A DNA stretch of 26,407 nucleotides from Actinomycetes bacterium (GTDB lineage Bacteria; Actinomycetota; Acidimicrobiia; Acidimicrobiales; Palsa-688): positions 1 to 26,407 of the forward strand of contig JAKAXN010000015.1 in assembly GCA_021816565.1 (NCBI GenBank), read 5' to 3'. Shown here piece by piece: positions 8,568 through 16,219 of the stretch. The position numbers and the translations under genes are program-made. Under the pieces are notes generated by a model. The model did not search any database. It was not told where the DNA came from and saw only the letters and a program-made list of their open reading frames with translations. Numbering within the stretch: the stretch's first letter is position 1; every line of letters starts with the position of its first letter.

Positions 8568-9261
8568 GGACCTGAGCGTCACCTACGGGGCGGTGACCGC
8601 CCTGGACGGGGTGAGCTTCACCGCGCAGCCCGGCCGCATCACCACGGTGCTCGGCGCCAACGGGGCCGGCAAGACAACGCTGCTGCGGACCGTCAGCGGG
8701 CTGGTGCGCCCCCGGCACGGCCGGGTCACCCTGGACCGGAAGGACCTGACCCAGCTGGCGGCCGAGGACGTGGTCAGGCAGGGGGTGGCCCACGTACCGG
8801 AGGGCCGCGGGGTGATCGACGAGCTCACCGTCGAGGACAACCTGCGCCTGGGCGCCCTGTGGCGCCGGGACCGCAGCGACACCAAGAAGGCCCTCGAGGA
8901 GATCTACGGGATGTTCCCGCCTCTGGCCGAACGCCGGCGGCGGGCCGGTTCGACCCTGTCAGGGGGCGAGCGCCAGATGCTGGCCATCGGCCGGGCCCTC
9001 ATGGGCCGCCCCCGGGTGCTGCTGCTCGACGAGCCCTCGCTCGGCCTGGCTCCCCGGATCACAGCCCAGATCATGGCCATGCTCAGCGAGCTCACCAGCG
9101 GCTCGGAGCTCACCGTGGTGCTGGTGGAGCAGAACGCCCGCAGCGCCCTGTCGGTCGCCGAGTGGGCGGTAGTCGTCCACCTGGGCCGCGTCGTCGTCCA
9201 GGACTCATCGGAGGTGATCGGCTCCGACGAGAGCCTTCGCCACCACTACCTGGGTTTCTAG
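8554..9261 (+). CDS. livF: LIV-type ABC transporter ATPase (LivF)
   Basis: A 235-residue ATPase, the second nucleotide-binding subunit of the same importer. Walker A is GANGAGKTT (K40), the signature is TLSGGERQM, and Walker B is LLLDEPSLGLAP. VPEGRGVIDELTVEDNL is the typical LivF Q-loop to helical-domain stretch, and VLVEQNARSAL carries the H-loop region where LivF proteins have Gln rather than His. Complete and of family length. Its start lies inside livG, implying coupled translation, and livH follows after 17 bp. Confidence 0.94.
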   Translation: MLTVEDLSVTYGAVTALDGVSFTAQPGRITTVLGANGAGKTTLLRTVSGLVRPRHGRVTLDRKDLTQLAAEDVVRQGVAHVPEGRGVIDELTVEDNLRLGALWRRDRSDTKKALEEIYGMFPPLAERRRRAGSTLSGGERQMLAIGRALMGRPRVLLLDEPSLGLAPRITAQIMAMLSELTSGSELTVVLVEQNARSALSVAEWAVVVHLGRVVVQDSSEVIGSDESLRHHYLGF

Positions 9262-9278
9262 GAACCCCACGGAGGCTC

Positions 9279-10157
9279 ATGACCCAGTTCTTCGATCTCA
9301 CCCTCAACGGGATCAGCGCCGGGATGATCTACGCGGCCGTGGCCCTCGGCCTGGTGCTCATCTGGCGGGCCACCCGTATCGTCAACTTCGCCCAGGGATC
9401 CATGGCCATGTTCTCCACCTACATGGCGGTGGCGCTGCTCGACCGCAAGGTCGGATACTGGGCGGCTTTCGTCATAGCCCTGCTCATAGGGCTGGTCATG
9501 GGAGCGCTGGTGGAGGTGGTGCTGATCCGGCCGTTGCAGGGCAAACCGGAGTTGAACCCGGTGATCGTCAGCCTCGGCCTGCTGATCCTGCTGGAGGGAA
9601 TGGTCGGCTCCATCTTCGGGGTCCAGAACCGGGGGTTCCCCGCAGCGTTCTCCCAGAGCGGCCTGAGCGTGGGCGGGACCAGGATCTCCTTCTCGCACTT
9701 CGACGTGTTCATCCTGGTGGCGGTCGTCATCTTGATGCTGTTCATACTGGCCCTGTTCCGGGGGACCAGCGTGGGGCTGCGGATGCGGGCCGCGGCGTTC
9801 GCTCCTGAGAGCGCCCGCCTGGCCGGGGTGCGGGTCAACCGGGTGCTGATCCTGGGTTGGGCGCTGGCGTCGATGGCCGGATCGCTCGCCGGGCTGCTGG
9901 TGGCACCCACGGCGGCTTTCTCGCCGAACTACATGGACCTCATCCTGGTCTACGCCTTCACCGCCGCGGTCGTGGGCGGCCTCGACAGCCCGATCGGCGG
10001 ATTGGTGGGCGGGCTGTTGACGGGCCTGGCCCTCTCCTACGTCGGCGGTTACCTGGGATCGAGCCTGGAACCTCTCGGGGCGGCGGCCATCCTCATCGTG
10101 GTGCTGTCAATCCGGCCGGAGGGGATCTTCAGCCGGACCGCCACGAGGAGCGTGTGA
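9279..10157 (+). CDS. livH: LIV-type ABC transporter permease (LivH)
   Basis: A 292-residue integral membrane permease with about eight hydrophobic helices. The N-terminus (NGISAGMIYAAVALGLVLIWRATRIVNFAQGSMAM) is the LivH hallmark, and the cytoplasmic coupling segment RMRAAAFAPESARLAGVRVN is clear near residues 167-188. The frame is open upstream within livF, but ATG 9279, preceded by GGAGG, is the homologous start. It overlaps livM by 4 bp. It probably forms a heterodimeric channel with LivM. Confidence 0.93.
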   Translation: MTQFFDLTLNGISAGMIYAAVALGLVLIWRATRIVNFAQGSMAMFSTYMAVALLDRKVGYWAAFVIALLIGLVMGALVEVVLIRPLQGKPELNPVIVSLGLLILLEGMVGSIFGVQNRGFPAAFSQSGLSVGGTRISFSHFDVFILVAVVILMLFILALFRGTSVGLRMRAAAFAPESARLAGVRVNRVLILGWALASMAGSLAGLLVAPTAAFSPNYMDLILVYAFTAAVVGGLDSPIGGLVGGLLTGLALSYVGGYLGSSLEPLGAAAILIVVLSIRPEGIFSRTATRSV

Positions 10158-11266
10158 TTCCCGTGCCCAAGATGATGCGCCTTCCGCGCCAACCGCTGCT
10201 GCGCCATCTGCTCCTGGCGGTGGTGGCCGGCGCCGCCCTGCTGCTGATCACCTCCGGCCTGGGCAGCTTCCAGGACTTCGAGATCGGTGAGATCGCCACC
10301 TACGCCATCGTCATCGCCGGGCTGAGCGTCCTGACAGGGGTCAACGGGCAGATATCCCTCGGCCACGGGGCCTTCATGGCGGTCGGCGCCTACACCTTCG
10401 CCTACCTGCAGATGCACTCGAGCATGCCGTTGGTGGTGGAGCTGCTGGCCGCCGTCGGGGCCGCAGCGGTCCTGGGTCTGGTCGTGGGCATCCCCGCCAC
10501 CAGGCTGAAGGGCCCCTACCTGGCCGGCATGACCCTGATCCTGGCCCTGGGCATCCCCCAGCTGGCCGACAAGTACAACTCCGTGTTCGGCGGGGACCAG
10601 GGCCTCACCACCCTTCCGCCGAACCCGCCCGGATCGATCGACCCCCAGCGCTGGCTGGCGTGGATCCAGATCCTCGGCGCTCTGATCGTCATGGTGCTCC
10701 TGGCCAACCTGCTGAGGAGCAGGTTCGGACGGTCCATGCGCGCCGTTCGCGACAACGAGATCGCCGCCTCGCTGGCCGGGATACACGTCCCGCGCACCAA
10801 GATCATGGCCTTCGTGGTGAGCGCCGGGTGCGCCGGGCTGGCCGGGGCGTTCCTCGGCCTGTCGACGGGGATCGTCAACACCGGCGAGTTCGCGCTGACC
10901 CTGTCGATCTACCTCCTGGCGGGGATGGTGCTGGGCGGGGCCGGCACGCTGGTGGGCGCCTGGTGGGGGGGCGTGGTCCTGGTGTTCCTGCCGCAGTGGT
11001 CGAGCAGCCTGTCGAAGTCCTTCTCGCTGGGGAGCTCGGCCAGCGCCAACCTGGCCGTGGTCATCTACGGCCTGGTCCTGATCGTGGTGATGATGCTGGC
11101 CCCTGGTGGCATCCAGGGCGGCGTCCGCTGGCTGGTCCGTCGGCTGACCCCCGCCGGGCGGACCGGCGCGTCACAACCCTCCCCCGTCGCCGCCGGCGCC
11201 GGGTCATCTCAGGCGCCGGGAACCGGTGCTCTGGCTACCAGCAACACGGAAAGGACCTCACCGTGA
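10154..11266 (+). CDS. livM: LIV-type ABC transporter permease (LivM)
   Basis: A 370-residue permease with roughly nine or ten membrane helices. Family motifs include GLSVLTGVNGQISLGHGAFMAVGAY, GIPATRLKGPYLAGMTL and the coupling segment RSMRAVRDNEIAASLAGI. The last 35-40 residues (Gly/Ala/Ser/Pro) are a disordered tail. GTG 10154 overlaps the livH stop (GTGA) and has GAGGAG 3 nt upstream; GTG 10163 or ATG 10172 are alternatives with longer spacing. The stop overlaps the livK start in another GTGA, so translation is coupled along the operon. Confidence 0.92.
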   Translation: MIPVPKMMRLPRQPLLRHLLLAVVAGAALLLITSGLGSFQDFEIGEIATYAIVIAGLSVLTGVNGQISLGHGAFMAVGAYTFAYLQMHSSMPLVVELLAAVGAAAVLGLVVGIPATRLKGPYLAGMTLILALGIPQLADKYNSVFGGDQGLTTLPPNPPGSIDPQRWLAWIQILGALIVMVLLANLLRSRFGRSMRAVRDNEIAASLAGIHVPRTKIMAFVVSAGCAGLAGAFLGLSTGIVNTGEFALTLSIYLLAGMVLGGAGTLVGAWWGGVVLVFLPQWSSSLSKSFSLGSSASANLAVVIYGLVLIVVMMLAPGGIQGGVRWLVRRLTPAGRTGASQPSPVAAGAGSSQAPGTGALATSNTERTSP

Positions 11267-12621
11267 AACCACATCGCTTGCCGGTACACCGGCGAACGAA
11301 AGCAGTGGCCGTACTGGCCGCTGTGGCCCTGGCCGCAACTGCCTGCGGCAGCTCGTCCAAGGCGAGCAGCGGGACGACGGGGAGCAGCGGGTCCAGCGGC
11401 AGCGGGGCGACCGCCAACACCTCGAGCGAGGGCGTGACCTCCACGTCGATCACCATCGGGACCACCGCCCCGCTGACCGGCCCGGCCGCGCCCGGCTACA
11501 GCGAGATCGCCCCGGCCGCCAACGCCGTGTTCAAGTACATCAACTCCACCGGGGGCGTGTACGGCCGCAAGATCAACGACATCATCGTCGACGACGCCTA
11601 CAACCCGGCGACGACCGCCAGCAAGGTCCGCCAGCTCGTGCTCCAGGACCACATCTTCGCAGAGGTGGGCGGCCTGGGCACCCCGACTCAGAGCGCGGTG
11701 CAGGGCTTCCTCAACACCGAGAAGGTCCCGCAGCTGTTCGTGGAGTCGGGCTGCGACTGCTGGAACGATCCCAAGTACCCGTACAGCTTCGGGTGGCAGC
11801 CTCCCTACACCGTCGAGGGCAAGATCCTCGGCACGTACATCAAGGAGCACTTCGCCGGGCAGAAGGTCGGCTACCTGTACCAGAACGATGACTTCGGTCA
11901 GGGCTTCGTGCAGGGCCTCGACGACATCCTCCCGGCCTCGTCGGTGGTGAGCAAGCAGACCTACGACGCCGCCACCCTCTCGGGACCGCTGTCGAACCAG
12001 GTGGCGGCCCTGAAGGCGGCCGGCGCCCAGGTGGTGGCGCTGGCCACGATCCCGGCCGCGACAGCCCTGACGCTGCTGCCGGCCGCGGCCATCGGGTACC
12101 AGCCCCAGTGGGTGGTGTCGAGCGTGGGCGGGGACCCGCCGACGGTGGCGCCGCTGCTCTCGTCGTTCTCCAAGGGGGCGGCCGGAGCCAGCCTGCTCAA
12201 CGGCATGATCTCCAACGCCTACATCCCGCCGGAGTCCGACACGACCAACGCCTGGGTCCAGGCGACCAAGAAGATCCTGGCGAAGTACGACCCGGGAGCG
12301 CCCCTCGACGGCAACACCGAGTACGGCGTGGCCCTCGGCTACACCTTCGTCCAGGCGCTCCAGAAGGCCGGCAAGGACCTGACCCGGGGCGCCCTGCTCA
12401 AGGCCATCGAGGAGCAGGGAGGCCAGTTCGTCACCCCCGGCCTGGTACCGCTGTCGTACTCGAGCACCAACCACTACGGCTTCGAGGGCAGCGAGGTGGT
12501 GCAGAACCACAACGGCGACTACGTACCGGTGAGTCCGGTCTACGTGACCGGCATCAACGGCCCGGTCACGAAGTACACCGGCGGCACCTCCCAGCCGCCG
12601 GCCGCCCTGTCGAACGCCTAG
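11263..12621 (+). CDS. livK: LIV-type ABC transporter substrate-binding lipoprotein
   Basis: A 452-residue periplasmic-binding-protein type I (Peripla_BP_6) lipoprotein. It begins with a basic stretch, a hydrophobic signal (about 13-27) and a lipobox-like AATAC with lipidated C28, then a Ser/Gly/Thr-rich linker (about 29-60) and the binding domain from TSITIGTTAPLTGPA onward. A CDC pair near VESGCDCWNDPKYPY may form a local disulfide. GTG 11263 overlaps the livM stop and has an AAGGA-type site about 8 nt upstream. Being last in the operon, before a strong hairpin, is common for such proteins. The ligand cannot be read from sequence; amino acids, amides and aromatic or carboxylic acids are all taken by this family in actinobacteria. 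Confidence 0.92.
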   Translation: MKPHRLPVHRRTKAVAVLAAVALAATACGSSSKASSGTTGSSGSSGSGATANTSSEGVTSTSITIGTTAPLTGPAAPGYSEIAPAANAVFKYINSTGGVYGRKINDIIVDDAYNPATTASKVRQLVLQDHIFAEVGGLGTPTQSAVQGFLNTEKVPQLFVESGCDCWNDPKYPYSFGWQPPYTVEGKILGTYIKEHFAGQKVGYLYQNDDFGQGFVQGLDDILPASSVVSKQTYDAATLSGPLSNQVAALKAAGAQVVALATIPAATALTLLPAAAIGYQPQWVVSSVGGDPPTVAPLLSSFSKGAAGASLLNGMISNAYIPPESDTTNAWVQATKKILAKYDPGAPLDGNTEYGVALGYTFVQALQKAGKDLTRGALLKAIEEQGGQFVTPGLVPLSYSSTNHYGFEGSEVVQNHNGDYVPVSPVYVTGINGPVTKYTGGTSQPPAALSNA

Positions 12622-12634
12622 CTGTCCATCTCTC

Positions 12635-12680
12635 CCGGCCAGAAGGGGCCCGCCCATCCCGGGCGGACCCCTTCTGCCGG
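12635..12680 (+). terminator. Strong hairpin terminator after the liv operon
   Basis: A long inverted repeat starts 14 bp after the livK stop. The core arms AGAAGGGGCCCGCCC (12641-12655) and GGGCGGACCCCTTCT (12661-12675) differ at one position around a short loop. CCGGC and GCCGG extend the outer stem, with one unpaired C. There is no U-tract, as is common in high-GC actinobacterial terminators. Confidence 0.8.
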
Positions 12681-12999
12681 GTGCGGCCACTTCTATTCGC
12701 CCGCCGGTGTCGCCCTGGTGCCGGGCGGGCACCGGCACACAGGCCCGCTTCCGTCGGCCCTCCGGGCTGGCCATCGACGCCGACGGGGCTGCCTCATGGT
12801 GGTCGGAGACCCCGATCCCGGTCAGGGCGCCGCTGAGGGCACCCATCACTCCGCAGGACGGTGACGGAGCCCGTACCGGGCGATCAACCCGGGAGCGACG
12901 GGAGCGGATCTCCGCCCGTGCTCGTCCGGCCACGCTGGCGCCGCGACCAGGGGCGACGCTTTATTCCGCTGTACACTAGAAGTAGCTAGGAGGGCCGGG
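12681..12999. other. Non-coding gap with the promoter of the next regulator
   Basis: I see no convincing gene here. The right end is AT-richer and has TACACT at 12972-12977, a plausible -10 element for the regulator starting at 13000; no good -35 is visible. A short reverse-strand peptide around 12700-12850 (GALTGIGVSDHHEA) faintly recalls the GALTGxGV motif of small general-stress proteins. It does not continue into that fold and is at most a relic. Confidence 0.4.
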
Positions 13000-13665
13000 G
13001 TGGTTGACGATGAGTTGCAGTACGAGGCGAAGGCCCTCGGGGACCCGACGCGGCACAAGATCTTCCGTTACGTGGCCGATGCCGATGGTCCGGTGGGCGT
13101 TTCAGAGCTCACGGAGTACGTGAAGCTCAACCACAACGCCGTCCGCCAGCATCTGGCCGTGTTGAAGGACACCCACCTGGTGGTGGAAGAGGTGGAGGAC
13201 CGGGCCCGACCCGGCCGGCCGCGCCTGTTGTACAGACTCCACCCGGAGGTGTTGGACCGGTGGGGGGCCACCGGGTCCTATGCCTGGCTGGCCGGACTGC
13301 TGGCCAACGCGGTGCGCCGCAGGCTGGAGCCCCGGCAGGTCGGCCGCCAGGAGGGGCACCGCCGGGCCGCTGAGCTACCTGGCGACGCCGATCGCGTGGA
13401 GCTGCTCGGGGCCGAGGTCGCACGGCGCGGCTTCCGTCCGAACAGGGTGGACAAGGGACGGCGGATCGAGTTCGTCCTGGGGCGCTGCCCGTTCGCCGAC
13501 GTGGCCCGGGCCGACCCGGCCACCGTCTGCCAGCTCCACCTCGGTCTGGCGGAAGGGCTCACCGAGGGACTGGGTGGCCTGGAAGTGGAGCGGCTGGTGG
13601 CCAAGGATGCCCGCCGGGCGGGCTGCAGGCTGGTGGTCCGCCGGCACGACGTGGAGGTCGCCTGA
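13000..13665 (+). CDS. Winged-helix (ArsR/SufR-like) transcriptional regulator
   Basis: A 221-residue regulator. The N-terminal winged helix (about 5-85) reads ALGDPTRHKIFRYV, then NHNAVRQHLAVLKDTHLV as recognition helix, and RPGRPRLLYRL as wing. The C-terminal half, with LLGAEVARRGFRPNR, RCPFADVA, TVCQLHLGLAEGL and a final Cys in RRAGCRLVV, resembles the C-terminal domain of SufR-type regulators, in which cysteines hold an Fe-S cluster. Here three cysteines are spaced C-X13-C-X31-C. GTG 13000 has a near-ideal AGGAGGG 5-6 nt upstream. It is monocistronic and lies just before the accessory region. Fe-S or redox sensing is an inference; an ordinary metal-free regulator is possible. Confidence 0.85.
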   Translation: MVDDELQYEAKALGDPTRHKIFRYVADADGPVGVSELTEYVKLNHNAVRQHLAVLKDTHLVVEEVEDRARPGRPRLLYRLHPEVLDRWGATGSYAWLAGLLANAVRRRLEPRQVGRQEGHRRAAELPGDADRVELLGAEVARRGFRPNRVDKGRRIEFVLGRCPFADVARADPATVCQLHLGLAEGLTEGLGGLEVERLVAKDARRAGCRLVVRRHDVEVA

Positions 13666-13773
13666 CGCACTCCGGGCACCGCCCGGCTGCCGGGCAGGAG
13701 CGGCATCGCCCAGCAGCGCCCTCGACGCAGAGCCGAGTCCGCCGGGGTGGCCAGACGCTCAAGGTGCTGCGGT

Positions 13774-13934
13774 GGTGCCCGGAGCGGGAATCGACCTCCG
13801 ATCGGGACCATCCCGATCCATCCTCCCGACTCACGTTTTGGCTGCTCAGAGGTGGTTTCCGGCCGCCGGTCATCCCACTCCAGAACGCTCTGTACCGGCT
13901 TCTCCCGAGCGCTTGTGATCAATCTGTGATCACG
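13774..13934 (-). repeat. Attachment-site scar 1: tRNA 3' end plus integrase-tail remnant
   Basis: Bases 13774-13803 read on the reverse strand as the 3' part of a tRNA (T-loop TTCGATT-like, acceptor strand TCCGGGC, then ACC), without the rest of the tRNA. The next 130 bp, also read on the reverse strand, resemble the 3' end of an integrase gene, with tail DHRLITSA. The segment is repeated at 15978-16139: the 30-bp tRNA piece differs at one position, the tail is diverged but of equal length, and GTGATCA-rich ends match. It marks the left boundary of the accessory DNA. Confidence 0.65.
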
Positions 13935-13992
13935 ATGATGCCCAGACGGCGTCCGCACCCGGATTCAGCCGAGTGGGGGCGGCCACGATCGA

Positions 13993-14005
13993 TAGGCTCA
14001 TGACC
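13993..14005 (+). promoter_or_regulatory. -10 element and leaderless start of the DUF433 gene
   Basis: TAGGCT (13993-13998) is followed by exactly 7 nt and then GTG at 14006, the same geometry as at the other leaderless starts in this window. This favours GTG 14006 over ATG 14000 as the first codon. No clear -35 is visible. Confidence 0.4.
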
Positions 14006-14224
14006 GTGAGCGTGGCATCGATGATCGAGGTCCGTCCGGGGGTTCGGAGTGGAAAACCCTGCTTCGTCGGCACGCGGATCACCGTCTACGACGTGCTCGA
14101 GTACCTGGCGGCTGGCATGACAGCGGAGGAGATCGTCGGGGACTTCCCCGAGCTGACCGTCGAACACGTCAGGGCTGCGATCGAGTTCGCCGCCTTGCGA
14201 GAGAAGCGCCTCGCCAGCGCGTGA
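14006..14224 (+). CDS. DUF433 antitoxin (VapB45-like)
   Basis: A 72-residue DUF433 protein. Conserved stretches are GVRSGKPCFVGTRITVYDVLEYLAAGMTAEEIV and DFPELTVEHVRAAIEFAA, a small helix-turn-helix fold that in known systems neutralises a PIN-like DUF5615 partner. GTG 14006 is chosen from the -10 geometry; ATG 14000 would add two residues. Its TGA overlaps the GTG of the next gene (14221-14224), typical of coupled toxin-antitoxin pairs. The antitoxin is intact although the toxin frame downstream is broken. It sits between the two attachment scars, so it is probably imported. Confidence 0.85.
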   Translation: MSVASMIEVRPGVRSGKPCFVGTRITVYDVLEYLAAGMTAEEIVGDFPELTVEHVRAAIEFAALREKRLASA

Positions 14225-14567
14225 CGCTGCTGGTCGACCAAAACCTGTCCCTCAACCTGGTTGGAAGGCTTCGCGACTACTTCCCCGACTCGGCCCACGT
14301 CGCGACGCTGGGTCTTGAAACGCGACCGACAAGGACGTGTGGGACCACGCCGGCGAGCACGGGTACACGATCGTCTCCAAGGACTCGGACTTCCGCCAAC
14401 TGGCCTTCCTTCATGGTCCCCCACCCAAGGTCATCTGGCTTCGAGTCGGCAACGTCACCACGGCTACCGTGCTCGAGGTGATCATCGACCACTACGAAGT
14501 GATCGAAGCATTCGAGAACGCCGCTGAGGAAGCCCTCCTGGTTCTGCCAGGGCTACCGAGGGAGTAG
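14221..14567 (+). pseudogene. DUF5615 PIN-like toxin, frameshifted
   Basis: The first part (from GTG 14221) reads TLLVDQNLSLNLVGRLRDYFPDSAHVATLGLE. The family sequence then continues in another frame as TDKDVWDHAGEHGYTIVSKDSDFRQLAFLHG to the TAG at 14565-14567. One missing base around 14320-14325 explains the break; adding a G would restore LETATDKDVW. The parts carry the DUF5615 landmarks: an acidic N-terminal LLVDQNLS, then the KDSDF acidic motif of the PIN-like nuclease active site. As written the product would be truncated or misfolded after about 33 residues. A sequencing error cannot be excluded. It overlaps the antitoxin by 4 bp and abuts the next gene directly. Confidence 0.8.
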
Positions 14568-15803
14568 ATGCCGGTGGCTGGTCTGGCCGACGCCGTGTTG
14601 CCGCTGATCCGCACCAGGGGAGAACTCTGGCGGCGGAGCGCCGCCAACGAGCACGGAGCCCGGATGCACGAAGCAGTCGACATCCTCGAGGCCGCCGCTA
14701 CGACCGGCGATCCGGCGGAGGTGTACACGGTCACTCACAAGGCGCTCGCGTCCGCTATCACGGTCATTGCCCGCGCCGATGACTCGAGCGGGATCGCCGG
14801 CGACGCCTGCCGACGCTTGTTGGCTCTCCACCCACGGGCGGCGGCAGCCACTGCGGTGCCCGCGGGAAGACTGATCGACTGGATGATGAAGTTCCAGTTC
14901 GACGGGCAGGTCGACTACTTCGAGCTCGATCCGGTCGCCTACGCCCCCGCGCTGGGCGAGAAGGGCATGGCCGCCTACCGATCCCGACTCGACGGCGTGC
15001 GCGCCGACCTGGGCCCCGAACCGGCCGGTGAAGACCGGTGGTCCTCGCCTCACCGCCACGAATGGTTCGTGCTCGACTGGAACGCCAAGCGCCTGGCCGT
15101 GCTCGACCGTGACGTGGACGCCATCATCCGAACCCACGCCCGGGACCGCAAGGTCGCGGCGTGGTTCGTCGACACCGCCGAAGCGCTGACCGAGATCGAC
15201 GAGATCGATCTCGCCATCGACTGGGCCCGCCAGGCCATCGACATCGGACCCAGGCATCAGTCCCTCCAGGCCGGCAACTACTGGTGCGAACTGCTGGCCG
15301 CGTACCAGCCGAGCCGGCTGCTCGGCGCCCGGGTGCTCCTGTTCCGCCGGTGGCCGTCCTCGGCTACCGCCGCCGCCCTGCACAAGGCTGCCGGGCCGTC
15401 GTGGCCCGGATACCGCGACGAGGTGCTCACCGCTCTCGCCCCCAGCCCCCGCGAGGCCGTGCTGTTCGCACTCACGTCGCTGGAGGACGTTCCCCTCGCC
15501 TGGGACCTTGCGGGCTCGCTCGGGCTCGAGGACAACCGGACCTGGAATGACCTGGCCGAGGCGTACCAGAAGATCGACCCCCTTGCGGTCCTGCCGGTCC
15601 TCGCTCGTCTGGTCCACAACGAACTCGAAGAAGCCAACGCCCAGCATTACCGCTACGCAGCCCGCCGCCTGGCCAAAATGCGCAAACTCGCAGCCGGCAC
15701 CGACAAGACCGGCGACGTCGACGACCTGATCTCCGACCTTCGCGACACCCACCGCCGCCGTCCTCGCCTGCAACAGGCGTTCGACCGGGCCGGACTGCCG
15801 TGA
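14568..15803 (+). CDS. DUF6880-like helical repeat protein (SWIM-associated region without SWIM finger)
   Basis: A 411-residue soluble, mostly helical protein. Stretches such as HEAVDILEAAATTGDPAEVYTVTHKAL, WMMKFQFDGQVDYFELDPVAYAPALGEKGMAAYRSRL, AIDWARQAIDIGP and LLFRRWPSSATAAALHKAAG resemble DUF6880, the TPR-like region that usually follows a SWIM zinc finger in larger bacterial proteins. No SWIM motif (CxCx(n)CxH) is present here, so this is a stand-alone version. ATG 14568 follows the toxin's stop codon immediately and has GAGGGAG a few bases upstream, suggesting the three genes form one transcript. Function is unknown; protein-protein interaction is the only safe inference. It ends about 175 bp before the second attachment scar. 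Confidence 0.7.
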   Translation: MPVAGLADAVLPLIRTRGELWRRSAANEHGARMHEAVDILEAAATTGDPAEVYTVTHKALASAITVIARADDSSGIAGDACRRLLALHPRAAAATAVPAGRLIDWMMKFQFDGQVDYFELDPVAYAPALGEKGMAAYRSRLDGVRADLGPEPAGEDRWSSPHRHEWFVLDWNAKRLAVLDRDVDAIIRTHARDRKVAAWFVDTAEALTEIDEIDLAIDWARQAIDIGPRHQSLQAGNYWCELLAAYQPSRLLGARVLLFRRWPSSATAAALHKAAGPSWPGYRDEVLTALAPSPREAVLFALTSLEDVPLAWDLAGSLGLEDNRTWNDLAEAYQKIDPLAVLPVLARLVHNELEEANAQHYRYAARRLAKMRKLAAGTDKTGDVDDLISDLRDTHRRRPRLQQAFDRAGLP

Positions 15804-15977
15804 CCGGCCGGCTGGACAGTCCGAGCGGTGTCCCGGAAGGATCCGAACGGGCTGGTGCTGGTCCTCAACGGCGAATGACCAATCGCCTTGAGCCTCAGTC
15901 TGTGATCACGGCAGGCACCTCATGGCATTTCCGTCGACAGCCCGAACCTGTGACCAGCGGAAACGCCGAGGATGTGA

Positions 15978-16139
15978 GGTGCCCGGAGCGGGAATCGAAC
16001 TCCGATCAGGCCCGTCCGGCTCGATCCCTCCGGATGACATTGGGGCTGCTCAGACATGGTTTTCGGCTTCAGACCGGCCCGCTCCGGGTGCCGCCATACC
16101 GGGCGATCCCGGCGCGTTTGTGATCAAGTTGTGATCACG
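15978..16139 (-). repeat. Attachment-site scar 2: tRNA 3' end plus integrase-tail remnant
   Basis: Bases 15978-16007 match the scar at 13774-13803 in 29 of 30 positions and read as a tRNA 3' end on the reverse strand. The following 132 bp end, like copy 1, in two GTGATCA-type words and encode DHNLITNAPGSPGM on the reverse strand before a TGA. This looks like an integrase C-terminus stopping just before the tRNA fragment. The rest of the integrase is missing beyond 16140. A third short relic of the same end (TCTGTGATCACG) is at about 15899-15910. Confidence 0.65.
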
Positions 16140-16219
16140 GAGGACGCCTCGTCGGGGGCGCTACCTTGGCCCGATGGATCGGGCCTGGAAACAGCGATTC
16201 GGGCGGGATCGCCGCGACC

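Noticed and set aside
12700..12860. Reverse-strand peptide with GALTGIGVSD, similar to small stress proteins
   Set aside because: Only about ten residues match; the rest of the fold is absent and no start signal is seen.
11209..12933. 574-codon reverse-strand open frame opposite livK
   Set aside because: Antisense shadow of a well-supported lipoprotein gene, caused by high GC content.
12707..12979. 90-codon forward frame after the liv terminator
   Set aside because: No ribosome site, Arg/Pro-rich product, and it overlaps the promoter region of the next gene.
13774..13860. A complete tRNA gene
   Set aside because: Only the 3' T-loop and acceptor strand are present; the T-stem 5' side does not pair, and D-arm, anticodon arm and 5' acceptor strand are missing. 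The same holds at 15978.
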